Source: Mimosa pudica
Lineage: Eukaryota; Streptophyta; Magnoliopsida; Fabales; Fabaceae
Direction of reading: 5' to 3'
Length of the DNA: 64,000 bases
Assembly: GCA_029929735.1 (NCBI GenBank)
Contig: JAKELP010000030.1
Location: forward strand, 9,141,493 to 9,205,492
Shown: positions 37,326 to 48,434 of the stretch, one piece after another
Layout of the letters: every line of letters starts with the position of its first letter
How positions within the stretch are numbered: the stretch's first letter is position 1
Notes under the pieces: generated by a model
Seen by the model: the letters and a program-made list of their open reading frames with translations, nothing else
What the model was told of the DNA's origin: nothing
Database searches by the model: none
Program-made: the position numbers and the translations under genes

Positions 37326-37557
37326 CTCCCTTAACATCTAATTATAAAATCAAATTGACTTGTTTAGATAAATTATTGATGCAAAATAAATAACTATAAA
37401 TTGTTTATATATATATATATATATATATATGTGTAGAGGTTAAATAAACTAGTTTAAGGGGAAAAAATTAGGTAAATCAATTTATAATTGACTTATTTTG
37501 CTTTTTTAGAATTTCTCAAAAAAGTCAATTAGGTCTTATATTTAGGACTGGAAGGAG
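37326..37557. mobile_element. Stowaway MITE (family C)
   Basis: CTCCCTTAACATCTAATTAT at left, TATTTAGGACTGGAAGGAG at right, TA on both sides. A short (AT)n run (37407-37430) lies inside. Confidence 0.8.
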
Positions 37558-37830
37558 TATTATATAGATATGTTAGAAGTTTTAGGATCAAATTTGAATT
37601 CTACTTACATTAAAAAAAACCTCACTTCTCAGCGAGTATTGTTACACACATTTCACTTATATATAGACTACCATACATTACTTAATCTAGTAGTTTTTTT
37701 ACCATTATATTAGAACAAGGGTTAAGACTCTAAAATACCCAGAACATTTTACACGAGGAACTACAAGACTTAGGAAGTTTTTTTCTTTCAAATACTCTTA
37801 AGGTAATATTTTGTATCTTTAATAACCAAA

Positions 37831-38643
37831 GGGTTAATATGCAAATCTACCCCTGAAGTATACCAAAAGGTGCAGATCTTCCCCTGGCATATTTTCATTT
37901 GCAATTTTAACCTGGAAGTAACAATCCAGTGCAATTTTACCCTTCTGTCAGTTTATTTGGTGCAAAATGACTCAAATGCCCTCCTCATCATATTTTCTCT
38001 TCTCTTCAACCCTCCCACCCCAAACCCCAACTACTACCACCACCCCACCACCACCACCTCCGCCCCAACAACCTCCACCACCAAAGATCAGAGAGAGAGA
38101 AAGAAGAGAAACCGTACCAGAGGATAAGAGGAAGGATCGTCAAAGTGATGGAAGACGAGGAAGGAAATTAAAGAATGATATTTGGTTGAGTGGGGATATG
38201 ACGTTTATGGAGTTAGGAACATGTGGGAAAGGAACACATGATTGCGTTGACTCTTTGCCTTTCTTGTTTCTCCTGTTTCTTGTTTGGCGCCTTTGCTTTC
38301 ACCAACGTAAACGCGTACCTATTTTATTGCTTCATTTCAGCCCCTCCTTATTGCCACCAGATTGTACTTATTTTATGAATGGCCATCACTGTTCTCGCAT
38401 CTTTTGGTGGGGTGGCTGTTGGGGAGTGGTGGTGGTTGGGGTTTGGGGTGGGAGGGTTGAAGAGAAGAGAAAATATAATGAGGAGGGCATTTGAGTCATT
38501 TTGGATAAAAAAAATAACTTTGACTCACATAAGGGTAAAATTGCACTGAATTATTACTTACAGGTTAAAATTGCATCTAAAAATATATCAAGGGGAGATT
38601 TGCACCTTTGGTATACTTCGGGGGTGGATTTGCATATTAACCC
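37831..38643. mobile_element. Mutator-type foldback element with non-repeat centre (Pack-MULE-like)
   Basis: Inverted arms of ~250 bp start GGGTTAATATGCAAATCTACC. An exact 9-bp duplication ATAACCAAA flanks it (37822-37830, 38644-38652). Arms include a 'ggtggtggtggggtttggggtggg' type stretch (inverse on the left). The ~300-bp centre (about 38090-38400) is not palindromic and GC-richer. A 175-codon open frame crosses it but shows no recognisable domain. Confidence 0.88.
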
Positions 38644-38814
38644 ATAACCAAATTGAACAGATGAGCGAAATGGTGTTTACCACGTTAAATTAAATTTTTG
38701 TTGAATGGATGATAATGTAGTTTAAATTGAAGGTTTTTAAGTGCCCTTAAAATTTTCTTGGAGGAGAACTTAGCATCCGAAAGTTTTTATCTTGAATGCC
38801 CTATAAGTATTACT

Positions 38815-39576
38815 TGGTACCTTTAGTACCCATGCCAGCATGTCCATTTAAACGTCTTAACTTGTCACCATTAAAATTGGCAAAGTTATAAAATAATACT
38901 TCCAAAGTATTTATGATCCAAAAAATAAGCTTCCTAGATTTGGTAGCTCCTCAGGTAAAACTCCATGGGTAGTTAAGAGTCTTAACTCATTAGAACAATG
39001 ATAATAACAACAAATTATAATCAAACATAAACCAAATATAGAAGATATTATTTTGTTAGCAACGAAAAATAACAATAACAAAATAGAGTAAGAAATACTC
39101 CCTCCGTTCTTAAATATAAGATCACTTTGGTTAATTTGAGAAGATTAAGGAAGACAATAAAATTACATGATCTTCCCAAAATCCCCTCAATTACTTAACT
39201 TTAAAAGGATGAGGGGTTTTCAATGAAAAGATGGAGTATAAGGGTAGTTTGGGCAAAACTTGAGATAAAATAGGAAGTGATCTTATATTTAGGAACTTAT
39301 CCACTTCTTCAAAGTGATCTTATATTTAGGAATGGAGGGAGTATACAATCTACAAATAGCTATAATTATATTCTTGTTTTTCTTGGTAAAGAAATATTTG
39401 TGTTATTTTAAAAACATCACATGAAATGCATTGAACCTTATATGTGATTTTTTGGGCCTGATAAGCGGAGTCTTCTGAGTTGTTTTTGGGCCATATCTAA
39501 GTCCTTTTTTGATCTGAGACCAAATTGGCTTAAAATTTTGGGGGCTGCGATAATAATGAAATCCTATGCTCCTATC
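38815..39576. repeat. Dispersed repeat copy 1 (with Stowaway insertion)
   Basis: Shares long collinear stretches with 49615-50111: e.g. AACAATGATAATAACAACAA, ATATAGAAGATATTATTTT and GGGCCTGATAAGCGGAGTCT. The match is interrupted only by the Stowaway at 39098-39341. Likely an ancient repeat or segmental copy; no coding recognised. Confidence 0.8.
39098..39341. mobile_element. Stowaway MITE (family B) with proven empty site
   Basis: CTCCCTCCGTTCTTAAATAT start, inverted end, TA duplication. The paralogous stretch at ~49909 lacks it and reads through AAATATACC, giving the pre-insertion state. The right end carries an extra ~45-bp direct duplication of 'aagtgatcttatatttaggaa'. Confidence 0.92.
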
Positions 39577-40061
39577 CAAGGTTGTCATACTCATGAGTTT
39601 AAATAAACCCGTGGAGATAAGATAAACTCAGATCAGTAGACTCAGATCGTAAACTTGTAAGAGTTTACATTTATAAAAAAACATGTATTTCTTTTATATA
39701 ATTAAATAAAAATACAAAAAATAATAATAAATTAACTTGAATTTATTTTAAATACAGATGGTAGATTTAAATATATCAATATTCATATTATATCAATCTC
39801 AATAGATAAATTTCTATGAAATTCATATTTAAATTCATTGAATTTTGTCAATTAAAAATAATTAAAATGAGTTTAGTAGCAAGTTAACACAATTTTCTGT
39901 AAGGTAGAAACGTAAAAACGGTGAATTCACAATGTAAACACGTAAGTTTCTACTGAATTTTCAAAGACTGAAAATTTAGGTGACTCGTGACACGTTTTGT
40001 TTAGGTAGTGTCGTAAAAACGGTAAAATCGGAGAGTCAAACTCGCGAGTTTGACAACAATG
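39577..40061. mobile_element. hAT-type non-autonomous element
   Basis: Starts CAAGGTTGTCATACTC, ends GAGTTTGACAACAATG, with 8-bp flanks CTCCTATC and CTCGTATC (one mismatch). Inserted at the end of the 38.8 kb dispersed repeat. An older relative lies at 10981-11400. Confidence 0.75.
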
Positions 40062-40319
40062 CTCGTATCTATACTTTAACATTTTTGAGCTAAAAATGGA
40101 TATCCATCTACTCCCCTACTCAGTACTCCCATTGGCTTTTTGCTTGATTTGTGAAAATAAGTGGGAATAGGCTCATCAATGTCCCTATCATTCTTTTACG
40201 CGTCTCGAAAATACAAGGGGGATATTGTAAGATGACACGGTCATCGAAAATCTGATTTCCCTCATTATAAATTTAAGAAATACTCCTACTATTAAAATTA
40301 ATTAACAAATTCAGTTATA

Positions 40320-40606
40320 CTCCCTCTGGTCCCTAATGTAAGAGCTAGCCGTCAAAAAAACGCTTCTTAAGAAAACATGTGAATGTTAGTTGGGTGTCTG
40401 GAGTTAATGCTTCTTTTCCAAAATTGCCCATATTTATTATGGTACTTTTGAGAGAGAGAAATACATAAGCATTAATAAATATGAAATAGAGTTAGGGGTA
40501 AAGTAGGAAAAAATGCATTAAATGAAGTGAGAATATGGGGTGAGCTCTTACATTAGGGACCAAAACCATTCAAATTTTGGGCTCTTACATTAGGGACCGG
40601 AGGGAG
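40320..40606. mobile_element. Stowaway-type MITE (family A)
   Basis: CTCCCTCTGGTCCCTAATGT at left, inverted GGGACCGGAGGGAG at right, TA on both sides; inverse orientation of the 12.8 kb copy. Confidence 0.85.
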
Positions 40607-41013
40607 TACATCTGAACTATTAAATGTATTTTCCTGAAAAAAAAAAACTCATTAATTCAAAATGTTTGTATTATTAGGAGCTTATGAAGAAAGGAGCGTT
40701 GGGTAAGCAAATAAATGCAATCTCTTTTTTTTTTTTGCCAACAATTGCAATCTCTATTTCAGTTCATAACTAGTTTTCAAAAGAGATTTTCGATCTGTTT
40801 TATAATATAAAACATTTGGGGAAAATGAGCAGCTTTTCCATACATGATACATTAAAACTAATCAAAATATTGAAATTATATTTAAAAAATTAAGCAAAGC
40901 ATACGATAATGAAAATAGGAGAAGAATGAAAGGGGAGTGGAATATCTCCATTTTCCTCTACTTAAATGGAGTTATGTGTTTTATGCCTACATAATTAAAA
41001 GAATTAAAAGAAA

Positions 41014-41211
41014 ACCTAAGGTGTGTGGTTGAGTGTCAAGAACTCATTCACTTTTAACCAATTGTTTGGGGTTCGATCCTTGACGTTGGGTATAGAGAAG
41101 TATTAAATCTCTCATGTCAACTATCTCACACTTTGAGGTGCCTACAAATCAGAGGAGGATTAGTCTCTCACTTGTAGGGTGGAGATACATTGATCGTGAA
41201 TAAAAAAAATT
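41014..41211 (+). mobile_element. tRNA-derived SINE with 12-bp target duplication
   Basis: The 5' part has a box A-like GTGGTTGAGTGTCAAG and a box B GGTTCGATCC spaced as in a tRNA-derived polymerase III promoter. The 3' end is an A-rich tail. Exact direct repeat AATTAAAAGAAA flanks it (41002-41013, 41212-41223). About 198 bp, no coding, as expected for a plant SINE. Confidence 0.8.
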
Positions 41212-41223
41212 AATTAAAAGAAA

Positions 41224-42289
41224 TCCCTCTCCTCTCCCAACATCTTTTTCCTTTCCCAACTAACCAACCACACACTACCCATATATCTTCCTTAAATTAT
41301 CTCTCTCCATCACACATCCACCACCATATCCTCCTCCCCGCCCCATGGCCTTAACGATTACTCCACTGTAGAACACTGAGCGGCGAACTCATCCTTCATG
41401 GTCTCGGGCAGGATGCTAATTTCTCTCCATTTCACTTCCTCTTATTATCTTTCATCCCAAATTTTCTCTCATTCCAAGTGGATCGGCGGGAAAAGGTTAG
41501 CTAGACATTTGGTAGGGGATTAAGCAATTATTGTGGCAATTGGGGGGGGGGGGGGGGGTTAGCTAGAAATTTGTTAGTGGATTTAGCAATTATTGTGGCA
41601 ATGTGGGCTATATATTAAGTAAATATTTAAGCAATTTAGTCAAACATATCATTATTACGGATGATGTCTTTCTACTCCGTCCATTTATTTTTTTCTATTC
41701 ATTTGTTTTCTTCTGCTTAGTTTACTGCTTTTTCTTTTTCTTTTTCATGATGTTGTTAGAACTATGTAATCATTCTTAATTAATATCATTTTGTCTTTTA
41801 TAAAAAAGCATATATTTAAGCAAATTCTAGTCTACCAATAGTTTGGCGCTCAATAATCCAATAGTCACAAACGGTGGAGAATTATATCGTAGGGAACGAT
41901 ATATCAAGTAGGCTTTGTAGTGATCAAGGTTGCCTTGTTTATATATAGGGTGAAGGCATTGATTTGGTACTTAATAATTACTTGAGACTTTGAGAGGCAT
42001 AACAGGAAACATGTGTTTTTATACATAATAGTTTCGATGTGCATAAATGATATCATCCATTTAATATGGTGCATTTGTAGTGCTGTCATTAAAAGTAGAT
42101 TATTTAATAAAATCTAATTGTGCAAAGACTCTGATGCCCTAATTAAAGTCTAACATATTTTTATTGGAAAATACCAAAATTCTCTTCTAAAACAAAAAAT
42201 TCATTCCTCCTCCATCTTATAATTTTCATATTCGCCCCAAATTCAAAATGTAGATGGCATAGTAAAACAACAAAAAAAATATTTGTAAC
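41224..42289. other. Intergenic with poly-G tract and short duplication
   Basis: No gene recognised. G-run of 17 at 41542-41558; the phrase GGTTAGCTAGA.ATTTG...GCAATTATTGTGGCAAT occurs on both sides of it (about 41495-41541 and 41557-41603), a tandem duplication. Confidence 0.6.
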
Positions 42290-42720
42290 CAAACTGGAAA
42301 GTTTGGACATTAATAAACAAAGACCAAACTTTCCATAAGCTTCATTGTTAATGTTCCCTCATTAAAGACCAAACTTATGGAAAGTTTGGTCATTAATAAT
42401 TAACGACCAAACTTTTTATAAGTTTGATTGTTAATGTTCCCATATGGAAAGTTTGGTGGTTAATAATAAATGACCAAACTTTCCATAAGTTTGGTCATTG
42501 TTTGCCTCATGGAATTAACTAATTCCATAAGGGAATCAAAATACTGGTTCTTTTTCAAACTTCTGGTAAGTTTGGTCGTTAATTCTTTACTATTAACGAT
42601 CAAACTCTGGAAAATTTGGTATTTAAAAATGTCTTTTAATGACCAAAATTATTGGATCATTACAAACTTACTTTTAATGACACACTATTATCAATGATCA
42701 AAGTTTTTTGGTCATTCAAC
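42290..42720. repeat. Cluster of inverted 'GACCAAACTT' repeats
   Basis: At least a dozen copies of GACCAAACTT or its inverse AAGTTTGGTC, several joined as palindromes (for example GACCAAACTTTCCATAAG and inverse), separated by 'attaataa'. This looks like subterminal repeat DNA of a CACTA-like or foldback transposon. No clean ends seen. Confidence 0.65.
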
Positions 42721-42977
42721 ATCCTTGTGTTTGTTCGTTAATGACCCTCTTTCCATCCGTATTTATTTGTAAGAGAATGATGACGGAAAGTTTTCAATAA
42801 TAGTGGTAGAACAAATATATTATAATAAACATTCACCACGTTGATTATATATTATAATTAAGCCCCTCGTTGATTATCACATCATTCATTGATTACTGCC
42901 TGTGTAAAATCTGAGTAACAGTAATACGATTAAAAAACATGGCTGTTAACCTGAAACTTAATTATATTTACTGGATG

Positions 42978-43240
42978 CTCCCTCTGATAGTAATATAAGA
43001 GTCAACCGACAGAAAACGTTTTATCAAGAAAACATGTGAATGTTAGTTGAGTGTTTAGAGTTAATGCTTCTTTTTCAATATTGCTCATATTTATCATTAT
43101 TCTTTTAAGAGATATAAGCATAATAAATATGAAAGAGAGTTAATGACAAAGTAAAAAAAACACATTAAATAAAGAGATAATATTAAATCAACTACCAAAA
43201 TCATTCATATTTCGGCTCTTATATTACAGATCTGAAGGAG
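42978..43240. mobile_element. Stowaway-type MITE (family A) in terpene synthase promoter
   Basis: Diverged copy of the 40.3 kb element, starting CTCCCTCTGATAGTAATATA and ending AGATCTGAAGGAG|TA. It ends ~80 bp upstream of the TATA box. Confidence 0.75.
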
Positions 43241-43322
43241 TACGTATTAACAAGTAGATAAACATCGATTGGAAGTTATGATTTTCCCACATGCTTTCTT
43301 ATTTACACCAAACTTCGGGGCT

Positions 43323-43330
43323 ATATAAAA
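43323..43330 (+). promoter_or_regulatory. TATA box of terpene synthase gene
   Basis: ATATAAAA-type box (in GGGGCTATATAAAAG) 79-86 bases upstream of the chosen ATG at 43409. Confidence 0.65.
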
Positions 43331-43408
43331 GATTGACTTTGGTTCCAATTAACACACAGCTTTAAAAACACGAAATTGACAAGTAAAGAAGCTTTTTCTT
43401 TAGCGCCA

Positions 43409-46400
43409 ATGGCTCTTTACCAATTTGTATTAATACTTCCAAATGCTGCTTTATCCGTCAGAAACAAACTGTTTCCATCAACATCTATAATGCCCTCTCG
43501 TGTATCTCGTACAATCCAATGTACGGCTTCAACAAATCTACCTGCTCCTCAAACCAATGCTTCTCGCCGATCTATGAATTACTTCCAACCTTCAATTTGG
43601 CATTATGATTATATCCAATCATTGAGAAGCAACTTTGTTGTATGTTACTTGATTAACTTCACTCTCTCATTTAAATTTTTTTGTTCACATTTTATTTTCT
43701 CAAAATGTCAACTATATATATTTTATAGCCTTCTCATATAATTGACCTCTCTATACAATATGTTAATGCGCAAATGATATTTGTTGCAGGAAGAATTATA
43801 TGCAGTGGAAAGTGATGAGCTTAAGGAACAAGTAAGAATGATGCTCTACGAATTGGAAAATCCTGTGGATCAACTTGAGATCATTGATCTCTTGCAAAGA
43901 CTAGGATTAGCAACTCATTTTACTCATGAAATAAGAAGTGTTTTAGAAAATATTCACTACAGCAAGGACACTTTGAATAAGAGTAACATACATGTCACAG
44001 CTCTTCAATTTAGAATATTAAGGCAACATGGCTATGATGTATCATCAGGTACTTGATTATTCCTCTTGGAATTGTTACTTTTTCTATGTTGAGATACCCG
44101 TCCAAATGCATGAATTAGATAAATAATTTATAAATATAAAGTAAAATTAGTTACATTATTTATTCATAACAAATTCTTACAAGTTTTCTCATAATATATA
44201 CTCTATTTAAATGACCTATTTGATGAAAATATACTTTTGTATAAGTCATTTATAGGGATAGTTAGAGAAAAATGGAAGATTTAGTAAGTAGAGTATACTG
44301 ATATCTTTGTGTATAAAAAAAAGTATAATAATATTTTATATTTAAGACTAAAATAATCCCTCAATTAACTCATATATTTATGTATTGAAGAATATATTTC
44401 CTTGAAATTTTGTTGTCATTTCAAAGAAAATGATGAATTTCTTCAAAAGAAAGGATTTGAAAACAGACATTTAATTTATATGTGGATAAGATTGCCAGAA
44501 ATATACTGACTGAATTTTTTTACATTATTGATATTAATACCTACAATCACAATACGCTGATCGGTTCTTTTGCAGACGTTTTTAAGAAATTTTTGGATCA
44601 CGAGGATCATTTTGATGCTCGCCTTTCCAGTGATATTGAAGGCTTGCTATCTCTGTATGAAGCCTCATTTTTATCAATGGAAGGTGAAATAATATTAGAC
44701 GAAGTAAGAGATTTTAGTTCGATATGTCTCACACAATTTGTTGACAAAAACATTAATGTTTTAAATGATGAGACATATCTTTTAGTTAATCATGCCTTAG
44801 AGCTTCCACTACATTGGAGGACATCAAGATTAGAAGCTCGATGGTTCATTGAGTTCTATCAAAAAAGAGATAATGTGAACCCTGCATTGCTTAAGCTTGC
44901 TAAGTTGGATTTCAACATGGTACAAGTGCACCACCAAGAAGATTTGAAACATACATCAAGGTGAGAATAATCATAATTTCCTATATATTCTTGCTGTCTT
45001 TTAAGTCTATTATCAACTTTCATAAGAAATAAACAGAATATCCTACTGCATGCATTATTCGATTTTCTTAAAAAAATTCTTTATTTCAAGATGGTGGAAA
45101 AGAATTGGACTTGCTGAAAAGCTGAGCTTTTCAAGAGATAGATTGGTGGAGAACTTCTTTTGGACTGTGGGTACGACTTATGAACCTGAACTTGGGAACT
45201 TCAGAAGACTGATGACCAAAGTCAATGCACTACTAACCACAATTGATGATGTTTATGATGTGTACGGAGAATTGGAAGAATTAGAACTTTTCACTGACGT
45301 GGTTGAGAGGTCAGCACCTTAGCTTGCACATATCTGAAATTATTTGTTACTATAATAATGTATACACACTTTCTTCGTAATCTATATATATATGATTATT
45401 CACACGCACATTTGAATTTCTTTACATGAAATTGTGATGATATATATATGATGTATTGTAACTTTTTTCAATCATACAGGTGGGATGTAAATGCCATGCA
45501 TATACTTCCAGAGTACATGAAGATATGCTTCCTGGCTCTTTATAACTTTGTTAATGAAGTGGCTTTTGAATATCTTAAACAGAATGGGAACGACGTCATT
45601 CCACTCCTTAGGAAAGCGGTAAGAATAAATATAATTTAATACGTTGATTGATTTTCTGATTTCATAGATTGACTTTTCTTTGCAGTGGGCTGATCTTTGC
45701 AAATCCTATCTCATTGAGGCAAAGTGGTACTATAGTAATTATCAACCAAGCCTACAAGAATACTTGGACAATGCTTGGATTTCAATCGGTGCACCTGTCA
45801 TGCTTGTTCATTCTTATTTGTTACTTGAAACTTCAATGAGAAAGGAGGACTTGCTTTGCATACAAGAATATTCTGATATAATTCATTCTTCAGCTACTAT
45901 CTTGCGTCTTGCTGATGACTTGGGAACTTCTGAGGTAACTCCAGCAACTATTATAATTATTTTTCATTTCTTACTAATATTTATTCATAAATAAAACATC
46001 AATTAATATAAAATTATAATTAAATTTGTAATAACTTCATATATGTGTGTGTATACTTATTTTTATTAACATTTATAGTATATTATTTATTAATTAAATT
46101 ATAAAATACTTTTTAAATTAAAATAACGTAGCGATTTATTTTTTAAATAATCAATACACTAGCGATGGAAATTCCATCTATAAATACTTGTTCGAGAATC
46201 TGCTGTCGGCATTCTGTTACCAACAATTATGTTCCTATTTAACGACGGAATATTTGTTGGAAAATTTACCAACGGAATTACATGGCTAATTTTATATTGA
46301 TAGAATTTTGGGAAAATCCTAAATAAATCCCTCTCAATACCAAAAGGACAAGTGAGAACCTAAACTTATAAAAGGACTATGAAGGAACCAGCACTTAACT

Positions 46401-47476
46401 GTCATTTTAAAATTTTATGAAAAGACAAAATTGCCCCTCATCCTAAAACACAAATTGCGAGAAGAGGGTGAGTTTAGGGTGGGGTGGTAATTTGTGTTTT
46501 AGGATGAGGACAATTTTGTCTTTTCGCAAAATTTTAAAATGACAGGTAGGTGTTGGTTCCTTCATAGTCCTTTTAGAAGTTTAGGTTCCTCACTTGTCCT
46601 TTTGAGTATTGAGAGGGATTTATTTGGGATTTTCCCTAGAATTTTTTGTGGCTAATTGTTCGCAAAATTTTGTCAGCAAATTTCCAATGGAACTTAGTAA
46701 ATAAGTAGCGGTGAAATTTTTTTCCATGGGTGATTCCACCAAAAATTTTGCTGATGGAATAATTTCCGTAGGATCGGAAACTATTAACAGAATTCAATCT
46801 GTAGTTAATCAGTTTTTGTAGTGTATGCACATGCTAGTCATCCATGTATTGTTAGTTACATTAGTATTGAATATAAAAGCTGGTAAAGGAGATTTATTTG
46901 AACCCCGAATGTAACATTTCAATTCACTTTGTTTTCTAAATGTAACTTTTTTCATAAAACTCTCTATATTGATCGCAGGTGTTAGTTGATGCGTTTTTTT
47001 TAATAGTATAGTTTTCCTAATACAAATGACTGGATATGATAGTTCAAGGACATCAAATTAAAATGTACATTTTTTATGAATATTTTTTTTTTGACTCATT
47101 TGTGTGTGGTAGTTTGTGGACACCAACTTGTTAAATAATATGGTACAATTTTTGAATTAGTCATCTTTGTTTATTTTTATTTTTACAGCGAGAAAAGGAG
47201 ACAGGTGATGTACCCAAATCAATTGAGTGTTACATGAATGAATCTGGAGCTTCGGAAGCTGATGCTCGTAGGCATATAAATTCATTGATTCGGGAAACTT
47301 GGAAGAAAATGAACGAAGAAGCTAGGAACTCTCATTACCCTAAAAGTTTCATTCAAGTTGCTATAAACATCGCAAGGATGTCACTTTGCATGTATCAAAA
47401 CGGAGATGGTCATTCTGTGCAAGATTCTGAAATTAAGAATAGTGTCATGTCATTACTTTTTCATCCTGTAATATGA
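43409..47476 (+). CDS. TPS-b type terpene synthase, probably plastid monoterpene synthase
   Basis: Seven exons: 43409-43639, 43790-44048, 44576-44960, 45091-45309, 45480-45618, 45686-45934, 47189-47476. They join in frame to 589 residues with GT/AG borders and no stop. A ~52-residue Ser/Asn-rich transit peptide precedes RR at 53-54 and W64. The usual motif is RR(X)8W; here it is RR(X)9W because of an extra aromatic residue (NYFQPSIW). The alpha domain has RLEARW in exon 3, RWWKR at the exon 3/4 join, DDVYD at 344-348 (Mg-diphosphate binding), and DDLGTSERE at 488-496 (second metal site, NSE/DTE), split over exons 6 and 7. These residues are intact, so a working class I enzyme acting on geranyl diphosphate is likely. 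The product cannot be told from sequence. An ATG 11 codons upstream is less likely. Intron 6 is swollen by transposons. Confidence 0.95.
46157..46823. mobile_element. CACTA-like element in terpene synthase intron 6, split by a MITE
   Basis: Left end CACTAGCGATGGAA, right end inverse CACTACAAAAACTG (reading ...TTTTTGTAGTG at 46823). Arms share 'ttccgt', 'aaattttgc..gcaaattt.ccaa' phrases inverted across the element. CACTA termini suggest the En/Spm group; the 3-bp duplication expected is not seen. It is interrupted by the element at 46310-46636. Confidence 0.6.
46310..46636. mobile_element. Mutator-type foldback MITE nested in CACTA-like element
   Basis: Arms of ~150 bp starting GGGAAAATCC, exact 9-bp duplication TAGAATTTT (46301-46309, 46637-46645). 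Inside the last intron of the terpene synthase gene. Confidence 0.92.
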
Positions 47477-47724
47477 ATTTATTTTTTTATCAAATATTAT
47501 GAATTCAATTTGATGCACTAAAATATATTCCTTACTTGGAAAGATATACTTATATTGTGTTATGATTGTTATCCATGCATCTCATGGGCAAACCAAAAAT
47601 TGATTAAATATATCAAGGTGTTCGTTGTTATTAATTACAGAAATTAGTGATAATTTATTCTTTCTCTATATCCAATTATGGAGCAACCATAGAAAGGAAC
47701 TGTTTGCAGCGCAGCTGAAAAATA

Positions 47725-47951
47725 CTCCCTCCGTTCCTAAATATAAGAACACTTTGGTTAATTTGGGGAGATTAAGGAAGACAATAAAATTACATGATCT
47801 TCCCAAAATCCCCTCAATTACTTAACTTTAAAAGGAAAAGAGGGAGTATAAGGGTAGTTTGGGTAAAACTTGAGATAAAATGGGAAGTGATCTTATATTT
47901 AGGAACTTATTCACTTCCCTAAAGTGATTTTATATTTAGGAACAGAGGGAG
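47725..47951. mobile_element. Stowaway MITE (family B) just 3' of terpene synthase
   Basis: CTCCCTCCGTTCCTAAATAT start, inverted end, TA both sides; begins 249 bp after the stop codon. Close relative of 39098-39341, including the doubled right end. Confidence 0.9.
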
Positions 47952-48318
47952 TAGTTGCACGAGTGAAAGATAAGTTTTCCAAGAACTTTCAATCTTAGTG
48001 TTATGAATATTTTTGGGGGAATTAATTTGGAATCCTATGGAGTAGACATAATATTAGAAAAATCTAACCAGAGAAATTATTGCATGAACGTAGTGCACCA
48101 CATCATTTGTGGTCTAACCAATCACAAGTAGACATATATTATCATATGTGGAATTTTTAATTTTATGTGGCACTCTAAAAAAATTTAACTAACTTTTAAA
48201 ACCTTTTTAATTTCATTATAAAAATAAACAACATTGAAAACATAAGATTTAAAATTTTTTATTCGTTAATTCCTATTTTTGGGGTGTCACGTCAATCAAA
48301 AATTCCACATCAGATAAT
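47952..48318. other. Intergenic, nothing recognised
   Basis: No supported feature. Confidence 0.4.
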
Positions 48319-48434
48319 CAGCGTGTTTGGCTCGACTTATTTTGAGAAATAAGCCAACTTATTTTGGATTTTCAAGGCCAAAAACCCAAAATAAGCTGGC
48401 TTATTTCTCAAAATAAGTCGAGCCAAACACACTG
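48319..48434. mobile_element. 116-bp near-perfect palindromic MITE
   Basis: Ends CAGCGTGTTTGGCTCGACTT and inverse; arms ~50 bp nearly perfect. Minimal relative of the GTGTGTTTGG foldback family at 14274 and 23817. Confidence 0.8.

Noticed and set aside
37967..38494. 175-codon frame as a host gene
   Set aside because: It runs from one inverted arm through the centre to the other arm of a foldback element; low-complexity Pro/His/Arg-rich start; no domain recognised.
39416..39594. Possible small gene in the dispersed repeat (63 codons, minus)
   Set aside because: The frame is not kept in the paralogous stretch at 49.9-50.1 kb, so there is no sign of coding constraint.
46157..46823. Extra coding exon in terpene synthase intron 6
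   Set aside because: The exon 6 to exon 7 join is in frame and gives an intact DDLGTSERE motif; the intervening sequence is transposon DNA.
17740..47476. Terpenoid biosynthetic gene cluster (UGT + terpene synthase)
   Set aside because: The UGT is a broken half gene about 25 kb away and no P450, acyltransferase or second terpene synthase is seen; one intact gene is not a cluster.
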